A stretch of 64,000 nucleotides of DNA from positions 608,167,659-608,231,658 of the forward strand of contig CM061142.1 of assembly GCA_030789695.1 (NCBI GenBank), given 5' to 3'. The notes below the pieces were generated by a model, which had not been told where the DNA came from, made no database searches, and saw only the letters and a program-made list of their open reading frames with translations. Every line of letters begins with the position of its first letter. Within the stretch, counting starts at the first letter, position 1. The position numbers and the translations under genes are program-made. Shown here one piece after another: positions 23,088 through 34,952 of the stretch. This stretch comes from Scilla litardierei. Its lineage: Eukaryota > Streptophyta > Magnoliopsida > Asparagales > Asparagaceae.

Positions 23088-24332
23088 TTAATCCCTAAAC
23101 ACATATATACTGCAAGAGAATACTACTGATAATAATGTTACAGTAACAAGTTTCATAGTATGATGTGTGCTCTTGAAAACATACGTCTACAATTATACTC
23201 ATTTAGACTTATGTTATGACAACAGCTTAAATATGCTTTCAAAGTTTATTTGTCCTCGGGGAGTAGCTAAATATACATAAGGTCAATTGACTTTCGTCGT
23301 TTAGACTAGATATGTATATATTTTTATATGGCAGAAGTTAATGCCCATTCATGTTGCAAAAAGCATTATGGGTCTCATCAGAACTTCTGGTCTGATATTG
23401 GTTTGCCATTGCATACTCCATGTCGAGGTATATCATAACTTCCCTTTCTCATTTTATTCAAGACTTCCCATGTTTTCAGTCTTCCTTATTGTCAGTTATA
23501 AGGAAGAATGAATATTAGTCTTACGAAGTAGACATATACACGAGAAATGAGTTAGTTTCTATATTTCCACTTTTCTAATTTATGAGAGACTTTTAAAAGT
23601 CTATTTGAATGCTTAAGTATGGTCTACATGCCATTTTATTGAGTCATTCAAGTATTGTGTGGATATAGAATTATGCTCAAGGGGAAACATATACGTGGCT
23701 ACGAAATTTATAATTTCTCACTTATCTATTAAGCCACGACTTCGGGCGTACGCTTAAAATTAAGGCTAGATTAAAGAATCATACCTTGTAAAGTGAGATT
23801 ACTCTAAAAGAGTTTAGCGGTGTTATGACAATTGCTGGTGTCAATATTGGTTTATATAAACCATAGATATGGTAGGTCTATTTACCGCAAAATGCGTCTC
23901 TCTAAAAAAAGATCGCATAAATGGTTTTCGCATAATCCATCGTATTTGGTAATTTTTATTTTATGTGAGCAAAAGGGTGTTGGCTTTTGATTTGATTTTG
24001 AACTTCAAGTTCATTTTGTCAAAGTGGATATGATGTTAAACTTTTTGAAATCATGATTGTTTTGTTGTCATAAAATATCGTCATATCATGAGCATAAGCA
24101 TGAGCATAAGCATGTGATGATCATATAAGAGTGCAAAATGCAACAAGTAATGATTTATCATACATATAATATGAAGCTTGTAAGCTAAAAAGTTATGCTC
24201 AATAAAATAGTTGAAAGAAACTAAATTATCATTGCAAATAAATCATGCATGTGAGCTAAGAATGTATGCTCAGTTAATCATGAATTGAAACGCATACACA
24301 TGTTATTTATATTCTGCAGGTATATAAATAAT
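23088..24332. other. AT-rich spacer, no gene recognised
   Basis: No reading frame or known element was recognised. There is a local repeat of agcataagcatg near 24090-24112. The flanking decay suggests old transposon sequence. Confidence 0.3.
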
Positions 24333-24492
24333 GAGAATAATGGCTATCATACGCCATATGAGAGCCTCTCTCATACGCCCTCTCACATAAAGCACCCAAG
24401 TACAACCAAGTACAAGCCCATGTACTTGGGTGCTTTATGTGAGAGGGCGTATGAGAGAGGCTCTCATATGGCGTATGATAGCCATTATTCTC
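24333..24492. mobile_element. 160-bp MULE-type hairpin MITE, 9-bp TSD
   Basis: Arms of about 70 bp form a near-perfect inverted repeat opening GAGAATAATGGCTATCATAC, with a loop of under 20 bases around 24408-24420. The element is flanked by an exact 9-bp duplication, ataaataat (24324-24332 and 24493-24501), the length typical of Mutator-like elements. Transcription through it would give a long hairpin RNA. No ORF. Confidence 0.88.
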
Positions 24493-25280
24493 ATAAATAA
24501 TTTCATCTCAGACATATATTTATGCTACATGCATAAAAAATATCATAGAGATTTTAGCATGCTAAATAAAATGTTCATCACAGAACATTAAATATGCGGC
24601 ATGCATATAATTTTCTACATGTGCATTTATGGTGTTTAAACGTAAATTCATGATACGGGCAATGAAAACATGCAACATCACATGCATGTAGTATGTGTAA
24701 ACGCAATTTCATGCTACCGGCAATGAAAATATAGAACATCCCAGGCATTTATAATGGAATAAAATATTTTTGTTTAATAAATAATCGGACCACGTGGAAA
24801 CGTCATACCACGTTAGGTTAACTGACTAACGGGAGAGCGGTCTCAGGATCCTCAAAATTATTAAACGTAAAAAATAACCAATTAATCCCAGAAATGTAAT
24901 TAGAGATGATTTACACATATGATGAATCAGATTTATTTGGGAAAAAATTGACCAGAAAATCCAAATAATTTCTGAAAATAGCCTTTTATTAAAAAAAATC
25001 GGAAAAACCCTAGTTAGGGTTTCGTTGCGACGAGGCATGCGCGGGAAACACGCGTGCTCGCGCGTCAGGCGCTTGGAGGCGGGGCACGCGCGCGCGCGGT
25101 GGGCGCACGGCGGGGGACAGCGTGTCAAGCGTGGTGGGGGGGAGTGCCGAGCGTCAGGCGCGACGGATGGCCCTGCCTCGCATGGCTGCGGGCCACGCAC
25201 CAGACGCGGCGACGGGCCGCGCCTCGCGCGGCTGCTGGCCGCACGCTAGGCGCGGCGGCTCATCGCGCGGCTTTTAAGGG
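24493..25280. other. spacer with a short duplication and a GC-rich block
   Basis: A segment around catgatacgggcaatgaaaa (about 24648-24690) is repeated with changes at about 24710-24750. From about 25025 to 25275 the base composition changes abruptly to strongly GC-rich, with runs of cgcg and ggcgcg, after a telomere-like aaaccctagttaggg phrase. Open frames in the GC block look compositional. It ends exactly where the Sirevirus-like homology starts (25281). Confidence 0.4.
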
Positions 25281-25440
25281 GATTCTCGTTATATATCTTA
25301 CTCGTCTGATTGATGCAATTTATATATATTCATTTTGGAATTAACATGTCATCAATGCAGGGGGAGTAAGTATTTTACATTTGAATCATTATTTTTGATT
25401 ATTATTTATGTTGGTTTGTCATCACCAAAAAGGGGGAGAA
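25281..25440 (+). repeat. truncated 3' internal end of a second A copy
   Basis: These 160 bp match 45727-45886, the end of the A+ internal region with its purine tracts (gcagggggagtaag and aaaaagggggagaa), with rare differences. They directly precede the left LTR, where host DNA would be expected. Confidence 0.9.
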
Positions 25441-27191
25441 TGTTGAATATTGGACTCCCCGGATTTGGTTTTGATGATGAGCAAACATAAATAATTCATG
25501 AACTAACAATTTGTGAGCGCAGTATTGGAGATCGTCGCCAATTTCACGAGAACAATCAAAGCGACATCTCAAGACTTCGCAAAGCTCGTATTCATTGCCT
25601 AAAGCTTCGTTGAAGCCTTTGGACCGTTTTGGAAGTCATGAAGAATTGATCGAAGCTCTCGAAGACCGTTCATTAAGGTTTTATTTATAGTCTTTTAGCT
25701 TCGATCTATAGAATGTTAAGCCTTGAGTATATCTTACGATTCTATCTTCATAACGCTCATATCGTAGCTCTAGGATCTTAGTACAAGTCCACTCTAACTT
25801 CCTCGAAGCATCGCGCTTCGATTCGGACTTGTTTGTGCATGTTAGTTGGTACAAGAAGAAGTACTGACCGACTAGATGGTGATCTAGTCGGTCAGCAGAG
25901 CTTCTTGGACCGACTAGTTTGAGTTAATCTTTTCTTGTTCAGTACTGTTTACAGTTAGTCGGTCTACGTTGACTCACCGACCGACTAGTTTGTGAACTAG
26001 TCGGTCAGTGATGCTTCTTTGACCGACTAGTTGTGATTTACTGTACATGCCAAATTTCTCCTAAGCTACTGTTTATCGTTAGTCGGTCTAAGAACATTTG
26101 GTGACCGACTAGTTGATAATCTAGTCGGTCAACATTTGTTCTTGGACCGACTAAGTCAATTTGTATTCAGACTATTTGTTTTTGCCTCTTAGTCGGTCTA
26201 CGTTCACTGACTGACCGACTAGTTGTGAAACTAGTCGGTCAGAAAGTCTTCTTGGACCGACTAGATTTCTAGGTCTGAATTTCTATCTCTTCTCAGTTCT
26301 TCACTTAGTCGGTCCATGTTGTTTGACTGACCGACTAGTTGATGAACTAGTCGGTCAGTGGTTGTTCTTTGACCGACTAGTTGCCTCAGATTTCTATCCG
26401 TTGGGACTTGACCTAACTTGTTTTTATGGGACCCTATAAATACGAACCTAGGTCATTTCTCTCTAGGTTAGAGCTGCCATTAAGAGATTCATTGAGATTG
26501 AAAGAGATAGCCATTCTCACTCATTTCTAAAGCTCTCTTCCTCACAAGAAATCCATTCTCTCACTTTCTAGATCTAGAATCCATCTTGAGAGAAGTTTGT
26601 TCTTGGTGAGCCCTTCAAGCTCTAGCTTGATTCAAGTCTCCAAATCACTCCTAGGCACCCATTGCTGGTCATTTCTTTGGTGCTAGGTCTTGGTGACTTC
26701 ATCTTCCTCAAATCCATCCTTGCACCTATTTGGTAAGAAAACTCAAGGTATAGGATTTTGTGGTAAGATTGTTTATTTCATTATAAACTTGTTTATATTG
26801 CTTATTGATTCTCTCGGTTGTGAGAGAAGGTTGTGATCCCGGGTTGTGGGATTCACTATTGCCATTGCATGTATGATTTGATCTTGTGAAGGTTTTTCAC
26901 AAGATATCATAGTGGAAATCTTGAGTTAGGGTTTCTAACTCAAGTATCCGGAGGGGATCCGGGTGGTTGGGACGTAGGATCACCGGGAACAAGTCGGAGA
27001 GACTTGGGTGGATTCGAACCCAGTAACATCTTTTGTTAGCATTGTTAATTTTGTTGTTGTCATTCAATTTAAGCTTCCGCAAATTGATTTGGTAGTTGTT
27101 TGCACTATAATTAGGAATTATACTCCTTGTTATTTTTAAAGTACTATTCACCCACCTCTAGTACTTGTGCAGTAGCTTGTAGGGCATTACA
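25441..27191 (+). repeat. A+ left LTR with nested palindromes
   Basis: Begins TGTTGAATATTGG and ends GGGCATTACA. Five palindromic clusters of ctagtcggtc / gaccgactag lie between about 25865 and 26385. The tail carries a TATA-like tataaatacg near 26436 that may start transcription, followed by a CT-rich leader. Confidence 0.93.
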
Positions 27192-27193
27192 TT

Positions 27194-27206
27194 TGGTATC
27201 AGAGCC
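27194..27206 (+). other. primer binding site (initiator tRNA-Met)
   Basis: The sequence tggtatcagagcc follows the LTR end by two bases and is the standard plant initiator-Met tRNA complement used to prime minus-strand synthesis. Confidence 0.9.
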
Positions 27207-27218
27207 AGATACTTAGCT

Positions 27219-29459
27219 ATGTCTGCCAACGACAACAAGACCGTGCGTCCACCTTCCGACTATGGCACCTTCAGGAACCGTGAAGGAGCGTCTTCGGTCA
27301 TGGAAGGACATTCCTCGACTAGGCCTCCATTCTTCAACGGCGTCAATTATGGATATTGGAAATGCCGGATGGAAACGTTCCTCTGGAGCGCCTCCTTGTG
27401 GAGAATTACCGTGTCGGAGTACAATGTGCCTACCGAAGAAGATTTCGACAAGTGGACTACCGCGGAGGTCGCCGCGGAAATTGCAAATGCCAAAGCAATG
27501 AATGCTTTACAATGTGCATTGGAACCCGAAGATTTTAATAAGATATGCACATGTAAGAGTGCATATCAAATTTGGAATTCGCTCCTCATTTTGCATGAAG
27601 GAACGAGTCGGGTAAGAGATTCTAAACTCGTGGTAGTCAATAGAGATTACGAATTGTTTCATATGGAACATGGAGAAAAGATGAAGGAGTATTATGCTCG
27701 CTTCGTCGACATAATGAACGAGTTGGAAGCTATCGGTAAAACCTACACCCAAAAGGAGAAGTGTTCGAAGCTTATCGAAGGACTTCCTTCTTCTTGGGAG
27801 AAACGTACCTTCGCCATCGAGGAAGGTAATGACATGAATAAGTATACCGTAGTTCAATTGATGGGTACTTTGATGTCATACGAGGTTCGCAAAGATTGCA
27901 AGGTGAAGTTACAAGAAAAGATGAAGTCCTATTTGAACCAAGACGTGCCTAAGAAAAAGGCGATTGCATTCAAGGCGACTTCATCCACCTCTACCGATGA
28001 TGAGGAATCGGAAGAAGAAATGGACATGGAATCCATTGCACTCATGGCAAAGAAGTTCAATCGCTTCTTCCGAAAGGGTAACTTCAAACAAAAATCTAAA
28101 TTTACTTCTACTAACGCCTCTCCACCTTTGTGCTTTAAATGCAATAAGCCAGGACACATCAAAGCGGATTGTCCTCAAAACAAGCAAAAGGAGAAGTGGA
28201 AGGCGCCGAAGTTCGACAAGTCCAAGAAGTACAAAAAGGGGTACAAAAAGGGACTTGTCGGAGCAACATTCACCGACTCTGAGGATTCCTCAAGCGGAGA
28301 GTCGGACGATGAGAAAGTGGAGCAAGCGCACATGTGCTTCATGGCAAGAGAGGAGCATGATCAAGGATCCTCCTCTTCCGATGATAGTGACGACGAAGGC
28401 GATGAGGTAACTATGGATGATCTTAGGGATGCTAACTCTCAACTATGGTCCAAATACACTAAATTAGTAAATAGATATACTAAAGTAAAAGATGACCTGG
28501 CTAGCATTCAAACCTCGCCTAAGACTATCATCACCAACAACGACACCGTTGTTGAAGAGTTAAGAAATGAGATTGTCAATCTCAAATCTAAACTTAAACA
28601 TGTTAGCATTGAAGATCCGGAAGAACATAGGATAGCGGATTTGACTTCTCAAAACTCGACTTTGAGTATTGAGAATGAGAATCTTAAATCTCGTGTTTAT
28701 GTGCTCACATCGCAAGTATCCAATTTGGATACTTCTATGCGTTCTCTCAAAGAGAAATATGAGAACACATTAGGCCGAATTAATAAATTCAATAAGGGTA
28801 AGGACCATTTGGATAAAATCCTAAGTGACTTACTTCCGGCCAATCACCACATTGGTTTGGGGTATACGATGGGATGTCCATCCAAAGCGGCCACTACTTT
28901 TGTTAGGCCAACTTCCGATGACTCTACGAGTGGTTGCAAACACTCTATTGGTAGTTCATCTACCAATGGTGCTTCCACCTCGTCCACACCCTCTTTCGAA
29001 AAGAAACCCACTTTGGGTGGACCTCCAAAGAAGGGGCATGCTTATATGTACACCAATACCATGCGACGTAGGAACACACGTCCTAGTCCACCGTCTCACA
29101 CATATGATGATTTTTATGCAACACATTCTCGGGCATGTGCACACCATGTGAGACACCCTCACGCACGTGTTCCCACACATGCATATGTTCACCCACCTCA
29201 TCATATGAATAATTCTCGTCGTGCACCATTCCATCATGTTCAGTATGCCTATCCACAACATGCATCACGTAGAAATCAACGTCGCATGCATGCACCCAAT
29301 AGGATGAGGGCTCCCAAGATTTTCACTATTTGGAGCCCAAAGGACACAAGCATGGATGAAAAACAAGTGTATATGAATGCTTATGTTTCGGATGTTGTGC
29401 ATAGTAGAAATTATGTGGGGAAGTCTAAGTCCAATTGGACTTGGCTTCCAAAGGTCTAA
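27219..29459 (+). CDS. gag: Sirevirus-like gag polyprotein (A+)
   Basis: A 746-residue open frame starts 12 bases after the primer site (MSANDNKTVRPPSDY). Domains in order: gag/UBN2-type region (about residues 40-230, with LEPEDFNKICTCKSAYQIWN); zinc knuckle CFKCNKPGHIKADC (about 307-320) with all ligands intact; Lys-rich linker; Asp/Ser-rich segments; a long helical, coiled-coil-like part (about 420-560); and a His/Tyr/Pro-rich C-terminus. The protein would form the virus-like particle and bind RNA. It is the one apparently uninterrupted retroelement gene in this family here. The stop codon TAA (29457-29459) lies before the protease frame. The minus copy has TAA at the same place. Confidence 0.88.
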   Translation: MSANDNKTVRPPSDYGTFRNREGASSVMEGHSSTRPPFFNGVNYGYWKCRMETFLWSASLWRITVSEYNVPTEEDFDKWTTAEVAAEIANAKAMNALQCALEPEDFNKICTCKSAYQIWNSLLILHEGTSRVRDSKLVVVNRDYELFHMEHGEKMKEYYARFVDIMNELEAIGKTYTQKEKCSKLIEGLPSSWEKRTFAIEEGNDMNKYTVVQLMGTLMSYEVRKDCKVKLQEKMKSYLNQDVPKKKAIAFKATSSTSTDDEESEEEMDMESIALMAKKFNRFFRKGNFKQKSKFTSTNASPPLCFKCNKPGHIKADCPQNKQKEKWKAPKFDKSKKYKKGYKKGLVGATFTDSEDSSSGESDDEKVEQAHMCFMAREEHDQGSSSSDDSDDEGDEVTMDDLRDANSQLWSKYTKLVNRYTKVKDDLASIQTSPKTIITNNDTVVEELRNEIVNLKSKLKHVSIEDPEEHRIADLTSQNSTLSIENENLKSRVYVLTSQVSNLDTSMRSLKEKYENTLGRINKFNKGKDHLDKILSDLLPANHHIGLGYTMGCPSKAATTFVRPTSDDSTSGCKHSIGSSSTNGASTSSTPSFEKKPTLGGPPKKGHAYMYTNTMRRRNTRPSPPSHTYDDFYATHSRACAHHVRHPHARVPTHAYVHPPHHMNNSRRAPFHHVQYAYPQHASRRNQRRMHAPNRMRAPKIFTIWSPKDTSMDEKQVYMNAYVSDVVHSRNYVGKSKSNWTWLPKV

Positions 29460-29603
29460 CCTTTGAGGACCCAATGACCTTGGGTACCATGATATGAAAT
29501 TTTCTATCTTTAGGTACTCAAGGAAAAGAAAAAGAAAAGGAGCAACAAATTTAAATTTAGCTCCAAAGGGAATTGGATACTCGATAGCGGGTGTTCAAAA
29601 CAC

Positions 29604-32489
29604 ATGACGGGTGATGCTCAATTGCTCTCCGGAGTAGTTCCCATTGCAAATGGAAACCGCGTCGTATTTGGAGGCAACGAGAGCGGAACCATCGTCGGTG
29701 TTGGTAAAGTGGGTAACCCGTCTAAACCCTTAATTAGTGATGTTTATCTAGTTAATGGTTTAAATCATAATCTTATTTCAATAAGCCAACTTTGTGACAA
29801 AGGTTACAAAGTTAGCTTTGCGAAAGGATTGTGCCATATTTCAAATGATAATAATGATTTATTATTTTCCGACACACGCCATAAAGATATTTATATTTTG
29901 GATCTTCCTAAGTCATATGAACAATGTCTCGTTGCCAACACAAGTGAACACCACTTATGGCATCGACGCTTTGGACATGTGAACTTTGGAACACTTTATA
30001 AGCTTTCAAAATTAAATTCCATTAAAGGTTTTCCGAAGCTCGTTTTTGAAAAGAAATGTTTTTGTGATTCTTGTCAACGTGGCAAGCTTCCTAAATCTTC
30101 ATTTAAACCTAAGAAAAGCATTTCTACGAAACGGCCACTAGAGCTATTACATCTAGATTTATTTGGGCCAACTAGAGTTGCTTCCTTAGGAAATGCAAGA
30201 TATGGACTTGTCATCGTCGATGATTATTCTAGATTTACATGGGTATTTTTTTTATGTAATAAAAATGAAGCTTTTGAAAACTTCACAATATTTGTGAAGA
30301 AAGTACAAAATCTCATCGGAACCACCATTGTCACTATTCGTAGTGATCATGGGGGTGAATTTGAGAATGAGTCTTTCTCAAATTTTTGTGATGATCTTGG
30401 AATTACTCACACGTTTTCTTTCCCTCGCGCACCTCCTCAAAATGGTGTTGTTGAGAGGAAGAATAGAACGCTTGTGGAGTGTGCTCGCACTATGCTCGAA
30501 GATAGTCAACTTGGTTATCAATTTTGGGCGGAAGCGGTACACACCGCTTGCTATGTGTTTAATAGAATACTCTTGAGGCCCGGCACCAAACAAACTTGTT
30601 ATGAATTGTTGTTTGGTAGATTGCCTCAAGTTAAACATTTTCGTGTTTTCGGCGCAAAATGTTTTATTAAAAACACATATGATAATTTGGACAAGTTTGA
30701 TCCGAGATCGGATGAGGGGATATTTGTTGGGTAATCCTCACGTAGCAAAGCCTACCGGATATACAACAAAAGATCCTCTACGATCGAGGAATCACTTCAT
30801 GTCTCTTTTAATGAGAATTTTATTACTCCTAGAATTTCAAATGATGATGACTCTATGGATGTGTTATGTGATTCGTTTGAAAATTCTAAGTCTATTGAGT
30901 CAATTGATTCTATTGATACTAACCCGACTAATGAAGTTATTGAGAATGTGCCTAGTGATCAAGGTATTCCCAAGCGGCTTCATACCGTTCACGACCATCC
31001 CCATGAGCAAGTCATTGGCAATATTCAAGATAGAGTCAAGACGAGATCGCAAGTCCACCACTTCGCCAATTGTGCCTTTGCCTCATCGATAGAGCCAAAG
31101 AATATAGTTGAAGCGTGCGAAGATAATGCTTGGATCCTTGCCATGGAGGAGGAACTCATTCAATTCGAGAGGAATGAGGTATGGGAGCTTGTTCCTTTGC
31201 CATCGAAGAACCACACCGTCATAGGGACAAAGTGGATCTTCAAGAACAAAACCGACGAAAACCAAGTCGTCGTTCGGAACAAAGCTCGGTTAGTAGCTCA
31301 AGGCTATCGACAAGAGGAAGGTATCGATTTCGAAGAATCCTTCGCTCCGGTAGCTAGATTAGAATCAATTAGACTATTATTGTCTTATGCATGCCATAAA
31401 AATTTTAAATTATTTCAAATGGATGTTAAAAGTGCATTTTTAAACGGAGATGTCGTTGAGGAAGTTTATGTTTCTCAACCTCCGGGCTTCATAAATGAAA
31501 AATTTCCAAATCATGTTTTTAAACTAAAGAAAGCTCTTTATGGTTTGAGACAAGCTTCTCGAGCTTAGTATGATCGCTTAAAGAATTTTCTTTTGGATTT
31601 GAATTTTAAAATGGGCGAAGCCGATTCTACACTTTTTGTTAAGCATGCGAATAATGATATTTTATTAGTTCAAATTTATGTTGATGATATCATTTTCGGT
31701 GCTACTAACTTCACTCTTTGCGAAGAGTTTTCTAATGTTATGAAGGAACAATTTGAGATGAGCCACATGGGCGAACTCAAATATTTCTTAGGTCTCCAAA
31801 TTCGCCAATTGAACGATGCAATCTTCATCCACCAAACGAAATACACGGTGGAGTTGCTAAAGCGAATTGGAATGGAGAATGCCTCCGGGAAAAAGACTCC
31901 TATGAGCACTACAACGCATCTTGATAAAGATACGGGCGGAAAAGATGTAGACATTCGTCTATATCGAGGTATGATAGGTAGTTTACTTTATCTTACCGCA
32001 AGTAGGCCCGATATTATGTTTACCGTTTGTATTTGTGCTCGTTATCAGTCTCAACCTAAGGATTCTCACTTAGTAGCGGTTAAACGTATTTTTCGCTATC
32101 TAAGTTACACTTTAGATTTTGGATTACTTTATCCGAAGTCTAGCACATATGAGTTAGTCTCATATAGTGACGATGATTATGCGGGATGCAAATCCGACAG
32201 GAAGAGTACTAGTGGCACTTGCCATTTTCTAGGAAATTCCCTTGTCTCTTGGTTTTCCAAGAAGCAAAATTCGGTATCACTTTCAACCACCGAGGCGGAA
32301 TACATTGCCGCCGGTGCCGCTTATGCCCAGGTTCTTTGGATGAGACACACACTGAAGGATTTTGGTATTCATTGTGATACTAGCCCTATCATGGTGGATA
32401 ACCAAAGTGCTATTTGTCTTTCAAAGAATCCGGTGCACCATTCCCGATCTAAACACATAGATGTCCGACACCATTTTTTAGATGATCAT
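29604..32489 (+). pseudogene. pol: Sirevirus-like pol (A+), main part, interrupted
   Basis: The protease motif WILDSGCSKHMTG overlaps the start of this part (from about 29570). GAG-pre-integrase has HLWHRRFGHVNFGTL and the CDSCQRGKLPK cysteines. The integrase core has DLFGPTR, IRSDHGGEFENESF and GVVERKNRTLVECA. After a TAA at 30732-30734 the frame continues to the RT ([24 protein letters not shown]) up to a TAG at 31566-31568 where Trp is expected. It then carries the catalytic QIYVDDIIFG (about 31670-31700) and RNase H (KSTSGTCHFLGNSLVSWF, SLSTTEAEYIAAGAA). The frame is cut at FLDDH by a solo Gypsy LTR and resumes at 34953. Confidence 0.9.
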
Positions 32490-34952
32490 TGTAATGACTG
32501 GTTTTCATGTATTTGGATTTATTATAATATAATATATGTTTTGGTGGATTTTCTCCTCATGTGTGGTTTTCGTCTCCGTAACTTTCATTTTCGATCGTTT
32601 CGTCGTGTTTTCTCGTTTCTTCCTTAGGATCGTCGATTTCGGAGTAAGTCATTCGTGACGGGCTTCATAATAGTCGTATCTTACTATTAGATCAAGCCTA
32701 GGAGTCTTAGGAATCGATCCCGGGGCTCCGCGCTCCGTATCGGAACTTTTGGTGCTTATTAGCCGGTGTAAGAAGGGGCACCGACCGACTAGATGACGAT
32801 CCAGTCGGTCGGCAATCCTTCTTGGACCGACTAGTTGGCTTTCTAAATTTCTCAGGAGTTACTGTTTATCGTTAGTCGGTCTAAGAACGTTGGTTGACCG
32901 ACTAGGTTGCAAACTAGTCGGTCGGCAATGCTTCTTTAACCGACTAACACATCATCTAAATTTTAGTATTAGTACAGTTCATTCTTAGTCGATCTAAGCT
33001 CATCTTTCGACCGACTAATTGTTAAACTAGTCGGTCAGTAGTTGTTCATCGACCGACTAAATCTAAATTCTATTTTCGTTCAGAAGTTACTGTTTACACT
33101 TAGTCGGTCTGAGTTGGTCGACCGACCGACTAGTTGCTAAACTAGTCGGTCAGTGGTTGCTCTTTGACCGACTAATCTGTGTTAAAACCCTAATTTCTGG
33201 GCAGCCGCCAGCCCATCCTATTTAAACCCCTCCCAAACGTTTTCTTCTTCCTCCACTCGACCCAAAACCCTAGTTTCTCCCCCATTGAGCCCCCTTCTTC
33301 CCCAAACCCTTATTCCTTCATTCCAAGCCCAAGATCCATCATCCAAACCATCCCTCAACACATTCTACCTCTCAGCTTCCCTAAATCTCCATCAAATCCC
33401 CAAAATCCCCCAAAAACCCTAGTTCTCCAAACTTCTCCATTCGTTTCCAGATCTGGTCCCTAGGTTCTCCGGAGTGTTTCTTTCGCCTCCTCACGGTAAG
33501 AAATCGATCTCTTGATGTTTTCACAACCTATTTGTATTTTTATGAAACCCTAATGAAATGGATGTTGTTTTGATGATTGTTTCCCCTTAATAGTGATTTC
33601 CCCGTAGTTTAGCATCCGCGAGACGAACCTTCGTGATCGTCATCCCCGGTGCTAGGCAAGTGAAACTTGCCACTTAGGGTTTAGGCCATGTTTTAGGCCA
33701 TTTTTGCTTGTTGTAGGCGTAAAAGAGGCTAGGCGACGAAATGATACTCGCCTAGGCGCAATTGGGGAACTAGCTTGACAACGAAGCTAGTTCCGACATA
33801 TATCATGTTACACAATTACCATGTCATGTTTAAATTCCATTAACGGTACGCAAATTAATTGTCATGTCATTGCATTCTTTGAGTGATACCGTGATTGCGT
33901 AGCATCGCTACAATACTTGTGTTTCCTGGATCGTGACCAGAAGCGAGCATAATGAGCTGCTAACCCCAACGCTCGATATTGAGGCTAGGTGCACCCCTAT
34001 GCCAAATGCTTATGAATCGTGAATTAGGATGCGAGCTCCCGTGCGGGGCAACCCTGGCTCATTTACTGAGCTCGTGTGCGGGGACCCTGGCTCGTCATCA
34101 TGTGGGTATTGGGGGTAAGAGTTAAGCGGCCATTCAACTGGGAGTCTGCCCGATCAGCAACTGCAGTGGTAAGGCGTAAACTCTGGGTTTTGGGGTAGTG
34201 TTAAGCGGCCAATCAGCGTGAATGCCAAACCATTCAGCTGTAAGGCGTAAACATCTACAAAAAAACTTGAAACGTGACTAATGAATTGATTGAGATTGTT
34301 AGTAGCTTGGCTACTCTTGTCTTGTCCCGATAATTGTTCTCGTGTACGTATTGTCTCGCCATGTCTTGCTTGTGCACTCATGTTATAACTGCCATGTCAT
34401 GCATACTAAAACTGCTAGGTTGCTAGTTGCCTTACTTTCAGTTTCCTTGCCCAAGTCTTTTAGACTTGCTGACATGTGCCCCTTTACTCTTTTGGGTGAC
34501 ACATGTTAGATCCTGAGCCTGAGTACCTTGTTGAGGACGAGGTGTTTGCTGACGCCGAGCCCGAGCTTGTGTTTGACGGGGAGTACGTGGACACTGGGGA
34601 CCAGTCCTAGTGTCTTCGTTGTGTTTTCCTTTGTTTAGACTGCTGTTTTGTTGTCGGTGCGTAGCACCTATACTGTGACGTTGTTGCTTTTGTTGGCCTT
34701 GTTCTGGGCCTTAGACTCTTTCTTTTAGCCTGGTGGCTTTTCTGGATGTTGAACGTATTTTCATGTTGGATAATTTATGAGATATCAGAATTTTATTTCT
34801 GTCTCCACTTTTATTATTATTGTCGCTCCGTTTGTGGTTACATGGACCTGCTTATGTTATATTTACGCTTATCGGGTTTGGGGCTTCACAGCTCCACTCT
34901 CGTGCGGACCTTTTCACGTCTCGCCTCCATTTTAGGGAAGCGGGTCGTGACA
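32490..34952 (+). mobile_element. solo Gypsy LTR in A+ pol
   Basis: The 2463-bp segment begins TGTAATGACTGG and ends CGGGTCGTGACA, flanked by the 5-bp duplication atcat (32485-32489 and 34953-34957). It resembles the LTR of the Gypsy element at 8340 along most of its length (same start phrase ttttcatgtatttgg, palindrome block at 32780-33175, same 3' end) but is clearly diverged. No internal region remains, so LTR-LTR recombination has occurred. Confidence 0.93.

Noticed and set aside
25025..25344. Ala/Arg-rich frames in the GC-rich block
   Set aside because: Strong GC bias makes chance open frames on both strands; no domain and no leader or splice context.
27194..27206. possible tRNA-Met gene pieces at the primer sites (also at 7891 and 36433)
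   Set aside because: Only 12-14 bases complementary to the tRNA end are present; no cloverleaf surrounds them.
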